Below are positions 18,251-26,069 of a stretch of DNA of 64,000 nucleotides, piece by piece. Location of the stretch: positions 1 to 64,000 of the forward strand of contig JBIJDU010000006.1 of assembly GCA_044343935.1 (NCBI GenBank), given 5' to 3'. The translations under genes were made by a program, and so were the position numbers. A model generated the notes under the pieces. That model was not told the DNA's origin. It worked only from the letters and a program-made list of their open reading frames with translations, and ran no database searches. How positions within the stretch are numbered: the first letter of the stretch is position 1; each line of letters opens with the position of its first letter. This DNA comes from AcAMD-5 sp044343935 (GTDB lineage: Bacteria > Actinomycetota > Actinomycetes > S36-B12 > UBA5976).

Positions 18251-19033
18251 TCAGTCTTTTTGTCGTCGAGCAAACTCATGGCTGAAATATCGAACTAACG
18301 GCCGAGGTAATGTTCGAGAAACCGTGCTCATGGCTTTGTATTGTGCGCCTGGCACTGAAATCAATTGACCGCGTCTGGCATCAGCTAGTGATTCTTTCGC
18401 CACTTGCTCTGGGGTTAACCAAAGCCAACTTGGCACATCACTATCGTTCATTTGACTGCGATCAAAGAACTTAGTTTTAGTAAAGCCAGGCGCAACTGCA
18501 GTTACTTGAACTTTAGTTCCCTTTAATTCAGCTGCAATTGCTTCCGTAAGCGATGTGACATAACTCTTCGCGGCAGCATATGTACCAGTTGGCAGCCAGG
18601 CGGCAATTGAAGAAATATTTAGCACTATGCCGCTGTTTTGCTGCTTCATCTTGGGCAGCACGGCATGGCTTAAAACTAATACTGCTTTAACTAATACTTC
18701 TAGTTGCTCGATTTCTTCAGCAAGTGAGTTTTCAGTAAACGGCAGGGAGGAGCCAAAGCCAGCGTTATTTACTAACACCTCAACCCCATCTAACTCTTTT
18801 AGGTGATTAGCAGTTTTCATGATCTCATCATGAATTGAAAGGTCAGCTAAGAAATAATCAACTTTAGTTTTATTACTCAACTCTGATTTTAAATTTTGGA
18901 GTTTTTCTTCACTTCGACCAATTAGTAATAACTCATATCCTTCATCAGCTAATTGCTGGGCATATGCCAGGCCAATGCCAGAAGTGGGCCCGGTGATAAC
19001 TGCTAGTTTCACCGGGCCACTTTGGCATAACAT
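18251..19033 (-). CDS. Short-chain dehydrogenase/reductase
   Basis: 260 aa classical SDR. The NAD(P) loop is TGPTSGIGLAYA, NNAG is present, and the catalytic Ser (NISSIAAW) and YAAAK are intact. The sequence most resembles the DltE/oxidoreductase SDRs of unknown substrate. The ATG at 19033 follows the stop of the upstream gene by only 2 bp, so translation is likely coupled; a GTG at 19012 would start right before the nucleotide-binding strand and is an alternative. Confidence 0.85.
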   Translation of the reverse strand: MLCQSGPVKLAVITGPTSGIGLAYAQQLADEGYELLLIGRSEEKLQNLKSELSNKTKVDYFLADLSIHDEIMKTANHLKELDGVEVLVNNAGFGSSLPFTENSLAEEIEQLEVLVKAVLVLSHAVLPKMKQQNSGIVLNISSIAAWLPTGTYAAAKSYVTSLTEAIAAELKGTKVQVTAVAPGFTKTKFFDRSQMNDSDVPSWLWLTPEQVAKESLADARRGQLISVPGAQYKAMSTVSRTLPRPLVRYFSHEFARRQKD

Positions 19034-19035
19034 GC

Positions 19036-20436
19036 CTAGTTGCGCATCTGGAAGGTGGGGTTTGCGAACAGTTTTCCGTTCACTTTCAAGGAATCAATTA
19101 ATAACTCTGGGTTATCGCCTTTAAGTAGTAGTTTTAATTTACCTGGCTTTCGACTAAACCAAGTAATTGTTTGATCTCGAGTTAACGTCAACTGGCTCAT
19201 TATCCGCTGATTTAACAAGATAGTTAGGGTTGAGTTATTTGAAGCTAGTAGTTTTAAACTGCTTGAGCCAGCCGCAATAGGTCTGATTAATTTTGCTTCT
19301 CCTATCACCTGTATTACCTTGCCACCAGCTGCCCGGTTAATTCGGAGCTGTTTCATAGTTGGCGCTGATGTAAGGGGTGTATCTGAATTAACTATCTCAA
19401 TAGCGCTGGGCTCTGGTTTAATTATTTCTGGTTCAACATTAATCTCTGGTTTCACTTCTGGTGTAATCACCACAATGGGTAGCTGTGGTGAGATCACTAT
19501 TGGTTCCACCTTAGGCTGCGATTCCACAATTGGTTGAGTTATCGGTGTTGATTCACTTGGATTAGTTTCAACTACTTCTTCAACTGGCTCTGGTGATGTA
19601 GTCGAATCAATGACTGGTTCGACTTCTGATTCAGTTGGTTTCTCAACTATTTCATCAGCAGTTATCGTCGGATCAGTTGTTGATTCCGAATCTGCCGTTG
19701 CAGTTTCAGTTGTTGGTTCTGAGTCACTTGATTGAGGTTGTGATTGGGAAGGGTCAGTTAAATCGGTTGTTGGATCTAACTGAGTTTCTGGCTCTGACTC
19801 ACTTTCAGTTACAACCACTTCTTGCTTTTCATCTATTACTTCTGGCTCAACGGTTGATTCCGGTGCCACGTCCGGCTCCGCCTCAACAATTGGTTCTGGT
19901 TCAACAATAGGTTCCGGCTCAATCACCTCTTCTGGTACTGGTGGCGTTAATGTAAAATCTGCCAAAGCTAAATTAACTAGCGGAATTGTTGTTGCAATAC
20001 CGCCAATAGTGACTACCCCAGTTCGTGGATACATCAGCGTAAAACCACTTAATACCGCACCGTTTCTGAAACTAACGCCAGTAATTAAGTAGTTGCCATC
20101 AGCTAAGGTCAAACTGGGTGATTCAATAGTGAAGTTGGTATCAGTTGAATTAGGCGTAATTGAAACTAGAAACTGACCCGAATTACACAAAAAGCCATCC
20201 CAACTACTTTCTGGACAGATCCAAACTCGTGTAATATCTGAATAAGTTGAGCCATTGATGCGATTAATCACTAAGTTGAACTTAAGCCGATTATCGGTAT
20301 AGAAACTTGAAGTGTCAGTAGAGATACTTACTAACTCAACTAACGGATCAGGCCAATCCTGTGCCTGACTTATGCTGGTTTGAGTTGTGAACCAGATGCC
20401 GCTTAACAGAAATACTGCAAGCGCTCTTATTTTCAT
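19036..20436 (-). CDS. Secreted protein with long Pro/Glu/Thr/Ser low-complexity stalk
   Basis: 466 aa. The signal peptide ends at SQAQDWPDP. Residues about 30-155 form a beta domain with a cysteine pair (WICPESSW, FLCNSGQF); about 160-365 are a low-complexity acidic stalk of PEPIVEPEP-like and TE/SE-rich repeats; the last 95 residues form a basic beta domain. The arrangement resembles wall-spanning surface proteins, where a stalk displays a folded head, but no sortase motif or transmembrane anchor was found. AAGGAGCAGCT before the ATG is a strong ribosome site that can be paired in a hairpin (20441-20457). Family unknown. Confidence 0.75.
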   Translation of the reverse strand: MKIRALAVFLLSGIWFTTQTSISQAQDWPDPLVELVSISTDTSSFYTDNRLKFNLVINRINGSTYSDITRVWICPESSWDGFLCNSGQFLVSITPNSTDTNFTIESPSLTLADGNYLITGVSFRNGAVLSGFTLMYPRTGVVTIGGIATTIPLVNLALADFTLTPPVPEEVIEPEPIVEPEPIVEAEPDVAPESTVEPEVIDEKQEVVVTESESEPETQLDPTTDLTDPSQSQPQSSDSEPTTETATADSESTTDPTITADEIVEKPTESEVEPVIDSTTSPEPVEEVVETNPSESTPITQPIVESQPKVEPIVISPQLPIVVITPEVKPEINVEPEIIKPEPSAIEIVNSDTPLTSAPTMKQLRINRAAGGKVIQVIGEAKLIRPIAAGSSSLKLLASNNSTLTILLNQRIMSQLTLTRDQTITWFSRKPGKLKLLLKGDNPELLIDSLKVNGKLFANPTFQMRN

Positions 20437-20440
20437 AGCT

Positions 20441-20457
20441 GCTCCTTTGCTAGGAGC
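20441..20457 (-). promoter_or_regulatory. Hairpin able to sequester the ribosome site of the 19036-20436 gene
   Basis: GCTCCT and AGGAGC flank a 5-nt loop; the AGGAGC arm on the minus-strand transcript is the Shine-Dalgarno sequence of the ATG at 20436. Pairing would hide it. Whether this is regulatory or incidental cannot be judged from one sequence. Confidence 0.4.
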
Positions 20458-20483
20458 GGAAGATTTCCGTGCTATTTCTATTA

Positions 20484-20517
20484 CCTCCCAGGTTGGGTAA
20501 TCACCTAACCTGGGAGG
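20484..20517. repeat. 15-bp inverted repeat between divergent genes
   Basis: Arms 20484-20498 and 20503-20517 pair with a single G-T mismatch around an AATC loop. Because the flanking genes diverge, it is not needed as a terminator; an operator or a 5'-UTR stem-loop of the minus-strand gene are possible. Confidence 0.6.
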
Positions 20518-20538
20518 GCAGCAGTATGAAATCTGCTC

Positions 20539-20544
20539 TAAACT
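20539..20544 (+). promoter_or_regulatory. Probable -10 box of a leaderless promoter
   Basis: TAAACT ends 6 nt before the ATG at 20551; no ribosome site lies between. Confidence 0.45.
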
Positions 20545-20550
20545 TCAAAT

Positions 20551-20913
20551 ATGAGCAGTGTGATTTATGACGGTGATTGTGCATTTTGTTCTTCTACTGC
20601 CAGATTTGGCAAATCGAAAATCGCACCAAAGCTTGAGTTTCTTGCCTATCAACAAATAGATTTGGGTAAGTATGGCTTAACTGCAGCTGAATGTGAAAAG
20701 TCATTACAGTTTGTATCAGATAACAATGAGATCTTTGTAGGCGCAAAAGCGGTCGCACGGATTTTAATCAGCGCTGGCTTTCCCTACCTAATTCTTGGCC
20801 GAATCATGAATCTACCAATCCTAAATAAGTTAGCCCAACTGGGTTACCACTTAGTTGCGAAGAATCGTCATCGGTTACCTGGCGGCACACCAACTTGCAA
20901 GATGGACAACTAA
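20551..20913 (+). CDS. DCC-family (DUF393) thiol-disulfide oxidoreductase-like protein
   Basis: 120 aa. It begins with the signature YDGDCAFC, the DxxCxxC-like motif that names the DCC/DUF393 family, which has a thioredoxin-like relationship. The C-terminus RHRLPGGTPTCK is also typical. Cytoplasmic by appearance; the substrate is unknown. Short leaderless-type upstream region; a strong intrinsic terminator follows at 20929. Confidence 0.88.
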   Translation: MSSVIYDGDCAFCSSTARFGKSKIAPKLEFLAYQQIDLGKYGLTAAECEKSLQFVSDNNEIFVGAKAVARILISAGFPYLILGRIMNLPILNKLAQLGYHLVAKNRHRLPGGTPTCKMDN

Positions 20914-20928
20914 AACGATTTAGAAATG

Positions 20929-20963
20929 ACTAAGGGCCCGGATTTCTCCGGGCCCTTAGTTTT
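20929..20963. terminator. Intrinsic terminator, usable from both sides
   Basis: A 14-bp perfect GC-rich stem (20929-20942 and 20947-20960) with a TTTC loop is followed on the plus strand by TTT. It ends the DCC gene and lies just past the stop of the convergent S-layer-like gene at 20988. Confidence 0.85.
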
Positions 20964-20987
20964 AAAGCTTAGGAATTGTTCCCAAAC

Positions 20988-23555
20988 TTAGTTGTTACCG
21001 GTGACGATAACCTGATTTGAGAACAAACCAGTTCCTTCTTGCTTCACACGGATAACCTTGTCCTTCTTGAATCCACGGATGGATCCGTTGAAGTCACCAG
21101 GGGCTGCAACTTCTAGAGTCTTAGCCTTTTCTACCCATGTGGTTGCACCAACAGACTTAACGTAGATGATGATGTCACCTTCGTTATTAACTGCGGTACC
21201 AGAAAGAATCACACGGCCATTGCGCTTCTTGATTTCAAGAGTTGGCGCATCAAATGGTGCGACGTATGCAGAACCAGTTACAGATCCGGTTGGATCAGCA
21301 ACTGAACCGCTACCTGCTGCGAAACGTTTTACGGTTGAACCGGCAGCGTCGTTGTATTCAGCGTAGTTAGCAACATTGAGCGAGACGTTTGCTAGGAAGT
21401 TACCGTCTTCACCCTGAGTTCCAACAACATCCACGAAGCAAGTTCCATTTGAGCTGGTTACGCAAGTGGTTGTTGAGCCACCGAATGCGAATCGACCAGC
21501 AGCAGATGTTGCTGCACGTGAGAAGTCAACTGTTACGCCAGTTAGAGCATTGCCCCAACCATCTTTAACAGTTGCGGTGATCTTGCCAGGAACCTGATCA
21601 GATCCCCAGGTAGCAGATCCACCGGTGATAACTAGTGAGCGTGCATTTGCTGCAGTTGCAGTTACAGTGAATGTCTTAGCCACAGAGTGACCTAGTTCAG
21701 TTGTAACAGTTACTGTTGCAGTTCCAGCTGTGGTGCCATAGGCATATACAGCTGTGTTGCTTGCAGCGGTCAAAGTAGTTGTAGCAAGGGTGTCAGTTGA
21801 GTTTGCAGCAACTAGCTTTGCTCCACCAGTTGCGGTGTAAGTCAACAAAACACCGGTCTTAGCAGCAAGACCAACTGCAGTTGAAGCCAATGCTGGAGTT
21901 ACTGAAACGTGGTTAGCCACAGTTACAGTCTCGGTGTATAGCGCTTCATCAGTTGTTGCACCAAGAGTTACATCTAGTGAGTATGCAGCCTGAGTGGTGT
22001 ATTCCACAGTCAATGAAGCATTCTCTAGGTCAGTAGCTAGGTCACCTGGAGCGAAAACGTTCCAGTTCAAGGTGTCATTAGCTGCACCAGCCTTAGCATC
22101 TACGTGAGTAACGGTTGCATTACCGTTTGCATCAGTGATTGCCTGAGTAGTTGCAGCGTTGCTACCAGTTGAAACTGCTTGAACAACGTAGTTGCTGTAC
22201 TTGGTTCCGAATTCGTCAGCCACAGTAACTGTGTATGAACGAGTTGAACCAGCTAGAGCTAGAACTGTGGTCAAGTTTGTTGCTTCAACGTTTGGTGACC
22301 AAGTGACAGTTGCATCCTGAACTGAAGCTGCGTTGTAAGTAACAGTGTGGCTAACACCATCATTTGCATCCTGATAAACGGTTACAACATAACCCTGACC
22401 AGCAGTTGCTGCGGTTGCGGTTACTGTGACCGTTGCTGTTCCAGCAGATCCAATGACTGCGTGATAAGTACCGGCTGTTACTCCAGTTGGAGCGCCACCG
22501 CCACCAGCAGCAATTACAACTCTAACTGCAGTTCCAGCAGTACCGGAAATGGTGAATGGAATTGATAGGTTTGTTAGTGAAGAGACAACTGGTGCATCTT
22601 GAATGTCACCATCATCAACAGCATCACTTACTGGAGCAGCTGGGAATGCGTATGCAGCATCTGCAGTTGTTGTAACTCCTGTTTCGCCAGCTTGAACTGC
22701 AATACCAGTTGTGTAACCCTCAGTAACTGAGGTGTAGGTAGCGGTTGCAGCTGTTGCAAGTGGATTCAGTGATCCACCGAAGTTTGCACTAATTGTTGAA
22801 GTGCTAACTGCAGCAGCCTGAACAGCGAAGTCATACTTATTTGAAGTTAGTGCACTTGCAGCAGTAAGTGTGCTAGAGCGAGGTGAAGCACCTGCTGAGC
22901 CGTCCAAAGTGATGTTGCCAGATCCTGCTGTTTGGGTCATTCCCAAGATAACAGTTTCAGCGCCAGTCAACTTAGTTACTCGGCCACCAGCATCTGTCAA
23001 AGCAACTGAGTAAGTTGCATTCACAGCCACTAGTGAAGCACCCGAATTACCAAGTGCATCTGCTTTAGCGGTTACGGTTAGAGCGGTTGGTGCACCACCA
23101 ACAGTGATCGAACCAGTTGTTGTGGTTTCGCCAGCGTCAATTACGCCGTTGCCATTTGGATCCCAATAGGCCAAATAGCCATAGTCTCCAGCGACATTGA
23201 AGTAATCACCAGCAGCACCAACGGTTACGTTTGTTGAGGCAGCAGCAGCAAGACCACCTGCACCAGCAGCTGGGTTAGCTGCAGTGAACTGATCGCCAAC
23301 CTCAAATGTGGTGGCATCGGCTGTTGCTGGAACTGATGTAATACGAATGACCATGTCGCCATCTGCGTCCTGGGCAATCGCTGCAGTGTTCTTGACTGCA
23401 ATTACAGCATCAGTTGTAGCAGTTGCACGAACCACATCTGTTGGGTTTGTGACTGTTACAGCTGAAGCGCTTGCTGGTGCAATCACAGCAAATGGTGCAA
23501 TGACCAATGATGCAATAACGCCAAGCGACAAGCGCTTAGTTGTCTTATTAGACAT
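20988..23555 (-). CDS. S-layer-like major surface protein
   Basis: 855 aa, very rich in Ala, Thr, Val, Gly and Ser. The signal peptide ends at IAPASASAV. The mature chain is a string of Ig-like beta domains (for example ATVTVTATAATAGQGYVVTV, TVTVTTELGHSVAKTFTVT, and an invasin-like segment TATVKDGWGNALTGVTVDF) closed by a basic domain (about 770-855). One cysteine pair sits in STTTCVTSSNGTCFVDV. Codon choice looks more restricted than in neighbours, the ribosome site AAAGGA is strong and the leader is long and structured, all pointing to very high expression. No SLH domain was seen, so the anchoring mode is unknown. S-layer role is an inference. Confidence 0.75.
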   Translation of the reverse strand: MSNKTTKRLSLGVIASLVIAPFAVIAPASASAVTVTNPTDVVRATATTDAVIAVKNTAAIAQDADGDMVIRITSVPATADATTFEVGDQFTAANPAAGAGGLAAAASTNVTVGAAGDYFNVAGDYGYLAYWDPNGNGVIDAGETTTTGSITVGGAPTALTVTAKADALGNSGASLVAVNATYSVALTDAGGRVTKLTGAETVILGMTQTAGSGNITLDGSAGASPRSSTLTAASALTSNKYDFAVQAAAVSTSTISANFGGSLNPLATAATATYTSVTEGYTTGIAVQAGETGVTTTADAAYAFPAAPVSDAVDDGDIQDAPVVSSLTNLSIPFTISGTAGTAVRVVIAAGGGGAPTGVTAGTYHAVIGSAGTATVTVTATAATAGQGYVVTVYQDANDGVSHTVTYNAASVQDATVTWSPNVEATNLTTVLALAGSTRSYTVTVADEFGTKYSNYVVQAVSTGSNAATTQAITDANGNATVTHVDAKAGAANDTLNWNVFAPGDLATDLENASLTVEYTTQAAYSLDVTLGATTDEALYTETVTVANHVSVTPALASTAVGLAAKTGVLLTYTATGGAKLVAANSTDTLATTTLTAASNTAVYAYGTTAGTATVTVTTELGHSVAKTFTVTATAANARSLVITGGSATWGSDQVPGKITATVKDGWGNALTGVTVDFSRAATSAAGRFAFGGSTTTCVTSSNGTCFVDVVGTQGEDGNFLANVSLNVANYAEYNDAAGSTVKRFAAGSGSVADPTGSVTGSAYVAPFDAPTLEIKKRNGRVILSGTAVNNEGDIIIYVKSVGATTWVEKAKTLEVAAPGDFNGSIRGFKKDKVIRVKQEGTGLFSNQVIVTGNN

Positions 23556-23740
23556 TTAATTCCTTTCAAAGAATTTCCATTCCAAGGCTTCCCTTTGGGA
23601 ATCCGGCGGATCCGTCCGTCTAGTTGGCTAAGCCAGCTAGTGAAATCCCGATTGATCGGTCCTGAAATGAGTCCAGGAACCACGGGTGTGGTTCCCAACT
23701 GATAGTCAATGAGTTGGAATAAGTTGTTTGAAACTTGCAA
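23556..23740 (-). promoter_or_regulatory. Structured 5' leader of the S-layer-like gene
   Basis: The gap 23556-23867 (312 bp) has no gene. Its part nearest the S-layer-like start contains several stem-loops: 23676-23683 with 23688-23695 (GGGT loop, 8 bp), 23648-23652 with 23655-23659, and 23620-23629 with 23631-23640 (one mismatch). The ribosome site is at 23561-23566. It does not match a riboswitch class I know; mRNA stabilisation or translational control of an abundant protein is the likeliest role. The rest, up to the integrase stop at 23868, is AT-rich and probably holds the promoter. Confidence 0.5.
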
Positions 23741-23867
23741 TAAGTGGGGAATTGTGAGTAAATAGCTGAGAACAATGGGTTTTTTGAATAAGCGTTGGAA
23801 TAAAAAGCACCTAATTACGCCAGATTTGGTTGGATTACGCTTTATTGCACTCTAAATCAGTTGCTGT

Positions 23868-25037
23868 TTAACTTAACTTCTTTAGACTTTCATCAATACT
23901 GGCACTTACTACTCGATCTCGATTCAAGGTGGCGTGCTGATATCGCATTGCAGCTCCAACGGTGGCATGACCAAGTCGGGCTTGCAGTTCAGCAAGTGAG
24001 GCACCATGTTGAGCAGCCAACGTGGCCGCAAGGTGTCTTAGGTCATGAAAATGCAGATCCGCTAAACCAGCTTCTCTTCGAGCTTCATCCCACCATTTTC
24101 TGCGGTCTTCCACCGTGACTGGTTTATCTTCATCAGTAGTGAAAACCAGGGAATTAGTGCCTGGATCGGTGAAGTGCGTGAGATGAACTTCCATTTTTGG
24201 TTGCAGATAGTCCGGATAAGAGATGGTTCGGACTGAAGATTTTGTTTTTGGTGGCCCAATGATGGTGCCCTTACCTGGCACAGAAACGATTGCTTGCTCT
24301 ACTGTGATAGTTCTGGCAGCAAGATCAATATCTTTTCGGCGTAGGCCAAATATTTCACCAGAGCGTAAACCACAGATACCGGCGATTAAAATTGCTAGGG
24401 AAAACTGAAGTGGAACTAGTTCTGCCAGCACTACTAATTGACTCACATCAATTATTGGTCGGTTGGTTGTAATTTGTTGTTTCTTCTTTATTGGCGCAGG
24501 TGCGCGATGGATGATTCCTTGTGATGCAGCTTCATTCAAGATAGCTCTAAGCACCCGATAGGAGTAATCCGCAGTTGAAGGTGATGCAACTTTTGTAACT
24601 TGGGCTAACCAAGATCTAATTAGTACATTATCAATTTTGGTTATTGGGTAAGAAGAGAAGGTTCTGCCATCAACTTTTATCTGCAGCCACTTATCCAAGA
24701 TTCGCTGATAGTCATAGCGGGTGCGATCGCGCAGCGAGGTATTGTTTTTTAACCAAGTTGTGCCAAACGAATCTAACGTGATGGCTGAGCCGGTAGCCGC
24801 AGCAATATTTTGCTGCGACATAAACAGTGGTTCAGAAATTTTTAGGTGAGCATTCGGCGTGTGCTTCATTCGCCAAAGTTTTTTCGCTACTTGATAGCAC
24901 CATTCATCTGCAGCGCCATAATCATCAAACGTGTGTGGTGCTGGGATGCGATACCCATACTTATTAACGGAGGCGGAATACCTCCCACTAGGCAGCTGTC
25001 TTATGCTGCCGATAGCACGGCGAGACGATCTAGCCAA
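23868..25037 (-). CDS. Tyrosine recombinase, paralogue of the one at 1508-2689
   Basis: 389 aa. Same architecture and start as its paralogue: IGSIRQLPSGRYSAS, YDYQRILDKWLQ, GICGLRSGEIFGLRRKD (first catalytic Arg), HFHDLRHLAATLAAQHGA (HxxR), LGHA and the Tyr in AMRYQHAT. All catalytic residues are present. The start codon is TTG at 25037. The two proteins are clearly related along their whole length yet well diverged, so this is an old duplication or two separate arrivals. Both lie on the minus strand 21 kb apart, with essential genes between them. No attachment site was recognised. Confidence 0.9.
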   Translation of the reverse strand: MARSSRRAIGSIRQLPSGRYSASVNKYGYRIPAPHTFDDYGAADEWCYQVAKKLWRMKHTPNAHLKISEPLFMSQQNIAAATGSAITLDSFGTTWLKNNTSLRDRTRYDYQRILDKWLQIKVDGRTFSSYPITKIDNVLIRSWLAQVTKVASPSTADYSYRVLRAILNEAASQGIIHRAPAPIKKKQQITTNRPIIDVSQLVVLAELVPLQFSLAILIAGICGLRSGEIFGLRRKDIDLAARTITVEQAIVSVPGKGTIIGPPKTKSSVRTISYPDYLQPKMEVHLTHFTDPGTNSLVFTTDEDKPVTVEDRRKWWDEARREAGLADLHFHDLRHLAATLAAQHGASLAELQARLGHATVGAAMRYQHATLNRDRVVSASIDESLKKLS

Positions 25038-25239
25038 TCCATACCCCGAGGCCCTTCGATGTCTGCCACAAACATCAGTAATGTGTTAATTCACAATTAC
25101 GCTCTAACGCAATTTAGCGCCCACCCGGAGGGACGCCATAGCGGAAAGATAGACCCAATACCAACTGATCGTTAACAACACACAGCACATTGAGAAAATT
25201 TTCTTATGCGTTTCTTATTAAGCCAATAGCAGAAAGCGC

Positions 25240-25255
25240 TTGCACGAAAGTGCAA
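25240..25255 (-). terminator. Hairpin after dcd
   Basis: TTGCAC-GAAA-GTGCAA (25240-25245, 25250-25255) lies 5 bp beyond the dcd stop. Apart from this, the 222-bp gap 25038-25259 shows no gene that I can support. Confidence 0.5.
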
Positions 25256-25259
25256 CTAA

Positions 25260-25841
25260 CTATTCTTTGATCTCGGTTCGATGGAAATTTAAATGCGATC
25301 TTGACGGCGTTGGTCCGCGTTGTCCTTGATACCTCGAACCATAAACTGCTGAACCATATGGATGTTCTGCCGGAGATGAAAGTCGGAATAAGCAAAGTTG
25401 TCCGATTTTCATTCCCGGCCAAAGTTTGATTGGCAATGTTGCCACATTACTTAACTCAAGGGTCACATGGCCCGAAAAGCCTGGATCAATAAAGCCAGCG
25501 GTGGAATGGGTTAACAGCCCCAATCGACCAAGTGATGATTTACCTTCAAGTCGGCCGGCTACATCATCTGGCAGCGTAATTACTTCATAAGTTGAAGCGA
25601 GCACGAATTCACCTGGATGCAGCACGAATGCTTCATCAGCAGCGGTTTCAAATGGTCGAGTCAGATCGCTTTGCTCAGTTGCTGGGTCAATAAACGGATA
25701 GCGATGATTCTCAAAAGTGCGATAGAACCGATCTAACCTGACATCAATACTGCTGGGCTGCACCATGCTCTCGTCATATGGCTCAAGTTTTACTCGGCCT
25801 TGGGCAATCTCAGCTTTGATATCTCGGTCACTTAGTAGCAC
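25260..25841 (-). CDS. dcd: dCTP deaminase, actinobacterial type
   Basis: 193 aa. Converts dCTP towards dUMP/dUTP for thymidylate synthesis; the characterised mycobacterial homologue is bifunctional (deaminase plus dUTPase), and this protein has the same length. Seen: MLLSDRDIKAEI, QPSSIDVRLD, LEGKSSLGRLGLLTHSTAG with the catalytic region, IDPGFSGHVTLELSN and the C-terminal YGSRYQGQRGPTPSR lid. Monocistronic, with a hairpin beyond the stop. Confidence 0.95.
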   Translation of the reverse strand: MLLSDRDIKAEIAQGRVKLEPYDESMVQPSSIDVRLDRFYRTFENHRYPFIDPATEQSDLTRPFETAADEAFVLHPGEFVLASTYEVITLPDDVAGRLEGKSSLGRLGLLTHSTAGFIDPGFSGHVTLELSNVATLPIKLWPGMKIGQLCLFRLSSPAEHPYGSAVYGSRYQGQRGPTPSRSHLNFHRTEIKE

Positions 25842-25903
25842 GGCCGAAGCCTAGTTAGTAACTAGATTGTTTCGCTGGATCAGCACCAGATTTACCCGAA
25901 TTA

Positions 25904-25944
25904 GTCACTCCTTATTAATAGAGTCAGTATTGATAAGGAGTGAC
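25904..25944. repeat. 12-bp inverted repeat in the dcd upstream gap
   Basis: GTCACTCCTTAT at 25904-25915 is repeated inverted at 25933-25944 around a 17-nt centre. It lies between divergent genes (dcd minus, 26070 plus), so an operator is more likely than a terminator. Confidence 0.6.
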
Positions 25945-25977
25945 GCTGGATCAAACTGAACCTTTAACTGCGTTTTT

Positions 25978-26004
25978 TGGCCAGATTCTGTGGAAATCTG
26001 GCCA
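25978..26004. repeat. 10-bp inverted repeat preceded by T-run
   Basis: TGGCCAGATT (25978-25987) pairs with 25995-26004 around a 7-nt loop. The T6 run lies upstream of the stem on the plus strand, the wrong side for termination of plus-strand transcripts, and no gene ends here. Confidence 0.5.
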
Positions 26005-26069
26005 TCTCTTGGAATTTACTGAAGGATGCCTGAAAATAATCGGGCAAATCGGACAGCGGCGGTTAAGTT

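Noticed and set aside
23556..23867. A known riboswitch in the S-layer leader
   Set aside because: The stem-loops do not show the conserved core of any riboswitch class I can recognise, and a metabolite switch is not expected for this gene.
1508..25037. A composite element bounded by the two recombinases
   Set aside because: The interval contains purA, fba, pyrE and other core genes and the recombinases are in direct orientation without visible shared flanks.
25978..26004. Stem next to a T-run as an intrinsic terminator
   Set aside because: The T-run lies upstream of the stem on the plus strand and no gene ends there; on the minus strand it becomes an A-run.
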